Assembly: GCA_002329365.1 (NCBI GenBank)
Contig: DCUB01000018.1
Coordinates: 51,985-115,984 of the forward strand
Direction of reading: 5' to 3'
From: Ruminococcaceae bacterium UBA1425
Lineage (GTDB): Bacteria; Bacillota; Clostridia; Oscillospirales; Acutalibacteraceae
Length of the DNA stretch: 64,000 nt
Part shown: positions 59,630 through 64,000 of the stretch, piece by piece
Numbering within the stretch: position 1 is the first letter of the stretch
How the letters are laid out: the number at the start of each line of letters is the position of its first letter
Made by a program: the position numbers and the translations under genes
The notes under the pieces: model-generated
Told to the model about the DNA's origin: nothing
Database searches by the model: none
Seen by the model: only the letters and a program-made list of their open reading frames with translations

Positions 59630-61186
59630 ATGGGAGAACCTTTGGTGCTGACCTTTGATATCGGCACACAGAGCATGCGCGGATTCCTTGTAAACGCAAG
59701 GGGAGATTTTTTAGCCTCCTGCCAGAAAAAGTACGAAACGCCGTACTACTCAAAGCACGAGGGCTGGGCGGAGCAGAAGCCGGACTTTTATTACGAAGCC
59801 CTGTGCGAGGTCGGCAAAAAGCTCCGCGAAGAAAACGAAGAACTGTTCGGCGATATTTTCGCCGTCACCGTTACGTCGATCCGCGACACAGCGCTTTGCC
59901 TTGACAAGGACAACAAGCCTGTAAGCGATATCATTCTTTGGCTCGACAAACGCGAGGCGGAAAATCCGAAGCCGTTTAAATTTTCCAAAGTGCTCATATT
60001 TAAGCTTGTCAAGATGTTAGACTCCACCTTAATGCTGTACCGCGCCAGTGTCTGCAACTGGATTATGGAAAACGCCCCCGACCTGTGGGCGCGCACGGCA
60101 AAGTTTGTCATGCTCCCCACATACATAAACTATAAGCTTACGGGCAATTTGCGCGACTCCGCCGCGAACATGATAGGGCACATCCCGTTCGACTACAAGA
60201 ACAGAAGGTGGATGGGCAAAAACGGGCTGACAAGGTGCGTCTGCGACGTTCCGGAAGAAAAGCTGTGCGAGCTTGTGGCGTCCGGCGAAACGGTGGGGTA
60301 TATCACAGAAGAAACGGAGAAGCGCTCGGGTATCCCCGCGGGGCTGCCGCTTATTGCGACAGGCTCTGACAAGGGCTGCGAAACGCTGGGGCTTTCCGTG
60401 ATAACGAAGAACAAAGCGGCAATATCGCTCGGAACAACGGCGACAGTGCAGTTTATGACGCGCGACTATTTCGAGCCGCAGCAGTTCATGCCCGCGTACC
60501 CCGCCGTCCCGAACGATATGTACAACCCCGAAATTCAGATTTACAGGGGATATTGGATGTTATCATGGTTCAAATCGGAGTTTGCCGAAAAGGAGTGCGA
60601 ACAGGCAAAAAAACTCGGCTGCAGTGCCGAAAGCATTCTGAATGTCCGTCTTAAAGAGGTGCCCGCCGGTTGCGACGGCCTGGTGCTTCAGCCCTACTGG
60701 ACGCCCGGAATAACAATCCCCGCCGCGAAGGGCGCCGTAATCGGGTTTTCCGACGTTCATACAAAGATGCATCTGTACCGCGCCATCATCGAGGGCGTCG
60801 GCTTTGCTTTGATGCACGGGCTGTATACGATGGAAAAGCGTTCCGGCGTGAAGATTACCGAGCTGTATATAGGCGGAGGCGGCGCGCAGAGCGACGAGAT
60901 ATGCCAGATTACCGCAGACATGTTCGGGCTGCCCGTAAAGCGCATTCAGACGCATGAGTCGTGCGGGCTCGGCTCGTCAATGGTGGCGTTTGTCGCGAAC
61001 AAGACCTACGGATCGTATGAGGAAGCCATTGAGGGCATGGTGAGGGTAAAGGACGTTTTTATGCCCGACAGCAAAAATCACGAGATGTATAAGAAAATAT
61101 ACAACGAGGTATACACAGACATGTACAGGCGTCTTGAACCTCTGTACAGGCGAATCAGAAAAATAATGAGGAGTGAAAGCAAATGA
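59630..61186 (+). CDS. FGGY family carbohydrate kinase (glycerol kinase-like)
   Basis: 518 residues of the FGGY family. The N-terminal phosphate-binding LTFDIGTQSMRGFLVNARGDFL, WAEQKPDFYYEAL, ILWLDKREAENP, PTYINYKLTGNLRDSAANMIGH, GSDKGCETLGLSVITKNKAAISLGTTATVQFM and YIGGGGAQSDEICQITADMFGLPVKR are the sugar- and ATP-binding blocks. The glycerol kinase-specific WxxRD-type loop is not clear, so the substrate may be glycerol or another polyol. With the neighbouring genes a glycerol or alkyl-glycerol substrate is most likely. RBS AAGGTGCGG. It overlaps the next gene by 4 bases. Confidence 0.85.
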   Translation: MGEPLVLTFDIGTQSMRGFLVNARGDFLASCQKKYETPYYSKHEGWAEQKPDFYYEALCEVGKKLREENEELFGDIFAVTVTSIRDTALCLDKDNKPVSDIILWLDKREAENPKPFKFSKVLIFKLVKMLDSTLMLYRASVCNWIMENAPDLWARTAKFVMLPTYINYKLTGNLRDSAANMIGHIPFDYKNRRWMGKNGLTRCVCDVPEEKLCELVASGETVGYITEETEKRSGIPAGLPLIATGSDKGCETLGLSVITKNKAAISLGTTATVQFMTRDYFEPQQFMPAYPAVPNDMYNPEIQIYRGYWMLSWFKSEFAEKECEQAKKLGCSAESILNVRLKEVPAGCDGLVLQPYWTPGITIPAAKGAVIGFSDVHTKMHLYRAIIEGVGFALMHGLYTMEKRSGVKITELYIGGGGAQSDEICQITADMFGLPVKRIQTHESCGLGSSMVAFVANKTYGSYEEAIEGMVRVKDVFMPDSKNHEMYKKIYNEVYTDMYRRLEPLYRRIRKIMRSESK

Positions 61187-62913
61187 GCAAACCGTACAAG
61201 GGCTTTGAACCCAAATGGGTGAAGGAAGCGGCGCCGAAGGACAGCTACCGTTCGATTTTCCGCTGGGGCGACCCGGAGTATGTGAGATATCCCAAGGAAA
61301 GCCTTTACAAGATGATGAAGGGCATTTTCAAAATGACCGACGACGACTTTAAGCAGTATGACGGCGACATCGGCTGGGATAAGGTTGAGCTTGACATTCC
61401 GTCAAAGATGGAGCAGAAGCACATTGAAGCGTTTAAAAAAATCGTCGGTGACGATTTCGTGTCGGCTGACGACTACGCGCGCCTTGCCGTCGCATACGGC
61501 AGCACGGCTTACGACCTGCTGCGGATTCGTCAGCGCCGCTTTGACAGTCTGCCCGACGCGGTAGTATATCCCGACACCACAGAGCAGGTAGAGCAGCTTG
61601 TCGCCTATTGCACCGAAAATAACATACCGCTTTACGTTTACGGCGGCGGCAGCAGCGTAACGCGCGGCGTCGAACCGGTTAAGGGCGGTGTTTCTCTTGA
61701 TATGCGCCTGAGGTTCAACAAGGTTATAGCCTTCAACGAAATCGACCAGACCATTACGGTGCAGGCGGGAATGTCGGGACCGAAGCTTGAGGAAACGCTG
61801 CAAAACGCCCCGAAGCTGTTCGGCGCAAAACGCGCGTACACCTGCGGCCATTTTCCGCAGTCCTTTGAATACAGCAGTGTCGGCGGCTGGGTTGTAACGC
61901 GCGGGGCGGGGCAGAACAGCACATACTACGGAACGATTGCCGACATAGTGCTGTCACAGAAATATGCGACACCTGTCGGCAGAATAACCACACCTCATTA
62001 TCCGCGCGAGGCGACGGGTCCCGACCTCAATCAGATTATGATGGGCAGCGAGGGAACCTTCGGCGTCCTGACAGAGGTAACGTTAAAGGTGTTCCGCTGG
62101 ATGCCGGAGAACAGAAAACGTTTTTCTTTCATTTTCAAAAACTGGGAAATCGCGCAGGAGGCTGCGCGTGAAATGATGCAGTGCGAGGCGGGCTACGCGT
62201 CGGTATTCCGTCTGTCCGACCCGGAGGAAACAAGCCTTATGCTTCACCTTTATAACGTTGACGAAACGCCACTCGAAAAGGTGTTCAAGATACGCGGTTT
62301 CAAGGATATGGAGCGCTGCCTTTTCCTCGGCTTTACCGACGGCGAAAAGGGATTTTCGAAAAATGTTGCGAAAAACATAAAAAAAATCGCGCGTAAATTC
62401 GGAGGAATGAGCCTCACCTCATATGTCACAAAGAGCTGGGAGCACGGCAGATTTACTGACCCGTATCTGCGCGACACGCTTATGGATTTCGGCATCACGA
62501 CAGACACTCTTGAATGCTCCGTCAACTGGTCGAACATGGCGCAGGTACACCGCGACGTGCGCGAGGTCTGCCACAGGCTGCCCAACACGGTGGTTACCAC
62601 ACACATGTCGCATTGCTATCCGCAGGGCGCGAACCTGTACTTCATATTCATTACAAGAATGAACGATTCCGAGGCTTTTAAAGAGTATCACACAAGCATT
62701 CTCGACGCTATTCAGAAATCCGGCGCCGCAATAAGCCATCATCACGGTATCGGTAAAATGTTCGCGCCGTGGCTTGAGGGATATCACGGCGAAACGGAAT
62801 ACGGTGTTTTCAAAGCGCTGAAGAATTACTTTGACCCCGGCTACAATATGAATCCCGGCGGAACAATCGGTCTTGATCTGAGCGAAAGTGAAAAGAGGTT
62901 TATGAACAGATAA
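61183..62913 (+). CDS. FAD-binding oxidase, alkyldihydroxyacetone-phosphate synthase-like
   Basis: 576 residues of the VAO/PCMH flavoprotein family. FAD-binding: LPDAVVYPDTTEQVEQLVAYC, YGGGSSVTRGVEPVKGGVSLDMR, GGWVVTRGAGQNSTYYGTIADIV and MGSEGTFGVLTEVTLKVF. The substrate domain has CEAGYASVFRLSDPEET, TTHMSHCYPQGANLYFIF and SHHHGIGKMFAPW, similar to the HHH motif of alkyl-DHAP synthases (ether lipid formation). No fatty-alcohol-supplying gene is adjacent. It could equally be a D-2-hydroxyacid or glycerol-phosphate dehydrogenase. Last gene of the operon, ATGA overlap with the kinase gene. Confidence 0.82.
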   Translation: MSKPYKGFEPKWVKEAAPKDSYRSIFRWGDPEYVRYPKESLYKMMKGIFKMTDDDFKQYDGDIGWDKVELDIPSKMEQKHIEAFKKIVGDDFVSADDYARLAVAYGSTAYDLLRIRQRRFDSLPDAVVYPDTTEQVEQLVAYCTENNIPLYVYGGGSSVTRGVEPVKGGVSLDMRLRFNKVIAFNEIDQTITVQAGMSGPKLEETLQNAPKLFGAKRAYTCGHFPQSFEYSSVGGWVVTRGAGQNSTYYGTIADIVLSQKYATPVGRITTPHYPREATGPDLNQIMMGSEGTFGVLTEVTLKVFRWMPENRKRFSFIFKNWEIAQEAAREMMQCEAGYASVFRLSDPEETSLMLHLYNVDETPLEKVFKIRGFKDMERCLFLGFTDGEKGFSKNVAKNIKKIARKFGGMSLTSYVTKSWEHGRFTDPYLRDTLMDFGITTDTLECSVNWSNMAQVHRDVREVCHRLPNTVVTTHMSHCYPQGANLYFIFITRMNDSEAFKEYHTSILDAIQKSGAAISHHHGIGKMFAPWLEGYHGETEYGVFKALKNYFDPGYNMNPGGTIGLDLSESEKRFMNR

Positions 62914-63006
62914 AGCCGATAGCAGACTGTTCACAGAGCTTTCCGTGTGTTGAACGGGAAAAACAAAAAAGACAGCCTCACGCCTGACCATAAAAATATA
63001 AAAGCG

Positions 63007-63050
63007 GCACCCCGCGCATAAGATGTATTACTTATGAATGTGCGGGGTGC
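63007..63050 (+). promoter_or_regulatory. Hairpin that sequesters the sigK ribosome binding site
   Basis: Stem GCACCCCGC (63007-63015) with GCGGGGTGC (63042-63050), inner stem ATAAG/CTTAT. The Shine-Dalgarno GGGGTG (63044-63049) of sigK lies within the 3' arm, five bases before ATG 63055. There is no T-run, so it is more likely a translational control element than a terminator. It may also end the glycerol operon transcript. Confidence 0.6.
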
Positions 63051-63054
63051 TGTT

Positions 63055-63765
63055 ATGTTGTCGGAGTTGTTAAAGGTCGTTGCCGAGAATTTTCTGTATA
63101 TCACGCTTCATCTGAGCAGCTCGGGGTCGTTTCCGCCCCCTTTGTCGGCGGCTGAGGAGGCGCGCTGCCTGCGTGAAATAGCGCAGGGGAGCACCGAGTC
63201 AAGAAACTATCTTATAGAGCACAACCTGCGTCTTGTCGCCCATATCATAAAAAAATATTATTCCGCCTATTCGGAGCAGGAGGACCTGATATCCGTCGGC
63301 ACGATAGGCCTGATTAAAGCCGTAAACACCTTTGACATGGATAAAGGCACGCGCCTCGCCACCTACGCGGCAAGGTGTATTGAAAACGAAATCCTCATGT
63401 ACTTCCGAAGCCAGAAGAAGAATGCTCAGGACATGTCAACGAGCGACCCTATTGACATTGACAGCGAGGGAAACCCCCTGACGCTGATGGACATAATATG
63501 CGTCGACGACACGATAGCCGACGATATAGACATAAAAATAAAAACGGAAAAGCTGTATGAATTTGTTAACGAGCTGACAGACCCGCGCGAAAAGCAGATA
63601 CTCATCTCGCGTTACGGGCTTTTCGGCTCGGATATCTACACACAGCGCGAGGTGGCGAAGATGCTCGGCATCTCGCGTTCGTATGTGTCGAGGCTTGAAA
63701 AAAAGGCGCTCGGACGGCTACGGAAAAAGTTCTGCAAGGGCTGCCCGCCCGCCGACAGACCGTAA
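63055..63765 (+). CDS. sigK: RNA polymerase sporulation sigma factor SigK
   Basis: About 236 residues from ATG 63055; an in-frame ATG at 63034 lies in the hairpin. The N-terminal hydrophobic pro-sequence and FPPPLSAAEEARCLREIAQG are typical of SigK. Region 2 is IEHNLRLVAHIIKKYYSAYSEQEDLISVGTIGLIKAVNTFDMDKGTRLATYAARCIENEILMYFR. Region 4 is REKQILISRYGLFG...TQREVAKMLGISRSYVSRLEKKALGRL. It is late mother-cell sigma, needed for coat and cortex formation, normally activated by removal of the pro-sequence. The gene is uninterrupted: no skin element. Cytoplasm/inner membrane. Confidence 0.95.
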   Translation: MLSELLKVVAENFLYITLHLSSSGSFPPPLSAAEEARCLREIAQGSTESRNYLIEHNLRLVAHIIKKYYSAYSEQEDLISVGTIGLIKAVNTFDMDKGTRLATYAARCIENEILMYFRSQKKNAQDMSTSDPIDIDSEGNPLTLMDIICVDDTIADDIDIKIKTEKLYEFVNELTDPREKQILISRYGLFGSDIYTQREVAKMLGISRSYVSRLEKKALGRLRKKFCKGCPPADRP

Positions 63766-63926
63766 AACAAAGCTGATATAGAAATAAAAATGCGCTTTGC
63801 GCCTGACGGAGCCGCCGCTTACGCAGCCGAGGAAGCGAAGTGCGTATGTTTTTTTGCGAAGCGGTTTTGTCTTTTTAAAAGCCCATCGCGTGAGCGTCTC
63901 CGTGAGCCGCAGAGAGCGCATCATTG

Positions 63927-63959
63927 AAAAATCCTGTTGCAACAGCAACAGGATTTTTT
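63927..63959. terminator. Bidirectional terminator between sigK and a tRNA gene
   Basis: Stem AAAAATCCTGTTGC with GCAACAGGATTTTT, loop AACA, 14 pairs, T-runs on both strands. It can end sigK transcripts and those of the tRNA read from the right. The 160 bases before it contain no gene. Confidence 0.9.
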
Positions 63960-63960
63960 C

Positions 63961-64000
63961 TGGTGGGAGAGGGTGGATTCGAACCACCGAAGTCAGTGAC
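63961..64000 (-). tRNA. 3' part of a tRNA, probably tRNA-Tyr (partial)
   Basis: Minus strand ends CTCTCCC-A-CCA with encoded CCA. The T-arm is GGTGG-TTCGAAT-CCACC. The preceding GTCACTGACTTC is part of a long variable arm, so it is a class II tRNA (Tyr, Ser or Leu). The combination with a CTCTCCC acceptor is most like clostridial tRNA-Tyr. The anticodon lies beyond the window. Confidence 0.75.

Noticed and set aside
63718..63987. A gene on the minus strand between sigK and the tRNA
   Set aside because: The frame runs through the tRNA 3' end and the terminator hairpin and has no recognisable motif.

Overview
The window looks like chromosome of an anaerobic, spore-forming Clostridia-class Firmicute, probably from a gut community (an Oscillospirales-like lineage would fit; this is inference, as there is no rRNA). 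The indicators are a SigK sporulation sigma factor, a CotF-type coat gene pair, a class III (oxygen-sensitive) ribonucleotide reductase, a flavin-based bifurcating-type oxidoreductase, radical SAM enzymes, Firmicute-style Shine-Dalgarno sites and sigma-A promoters, and a large load of glycan-active enzymes. Genes are dense, and many touch or overlap by 1-4 bases.

Layout: 1-2.3 kb, edge of a secreted papain-family protease, then a GT8 glycosyltransferase and a TVP38-type membrane protein. 2.4-5.8 kb, trxB and an nrdD with a fused thioredoxin-like tail, behind a sigma-A promoter and two NrdR boxes spaced 31 bp. 5.9-6.3 kb, a composite dispersed repeat that recurs at 41.1 and 44.7 kb. 6.4-11 kb, a three-gene NuoE/NuoF/GltD-fusion complex resembling Sporomusa-type Nfn (StnABC). 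11-28 kb, two small coat genes, GH92, a PqqD / HPr-kinase-like / S26-peptidase cassette, two paralogous secreted proteins, a six-hairpin glycosidase with an aldolase, a secreted hydrolase, a nucleoside hydrolase, MscS and GH97. 28-32.7 kb, degV and a glycosyltransferase operon; degV and one gene of that operon each carry an apparent one-base deletion. 32.8-41 kb, uvrC, ribF, typA, an SDR, a candidate structured RNA and a MutS2 lacking the Smr domain. 41.3-44.6 kb, a phosphatase, an XRE regulator and a secreted beta-propeller enzyme.

44.8-54.3 kb is a single operon holding the whole shikimate pathway plus the phenylalanine and tyrosine branch enzymes (DAHP synthase, tyrA, aroB, aroA, aroC, pheA, an aroE-aroK fusion, aroQ), then a VOC protein and a radical SAM protein. 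Its leader encodes a 33-residue peptide with a run of Tyr/Phe codons. An antiterminator that excludes a terminator follows, so the region reads as a classical ribosome-mediated attenuator. 54.6-56.06 kb is a decayed mobile-element scar (broken regulator, PrgI relic, integrase tail, two-repeat type I-E-like CRISPR remnant) beside tRNA-Arg(ACG).

56.2-62.9 kb is a glycerol/glycerol-3-phosphate operon (GlpA-like, a second flavoprotein, a DUF1667 protein, FGGY kinase, alkyl-DHAP-synthase-like flavoprotein) behind a promoter with a palindromic operator. The window ends with sigK, whose ribosome binding site lies inside a hairpin, and the 3' end of a tRNA that is probably tRNA-Tyr.
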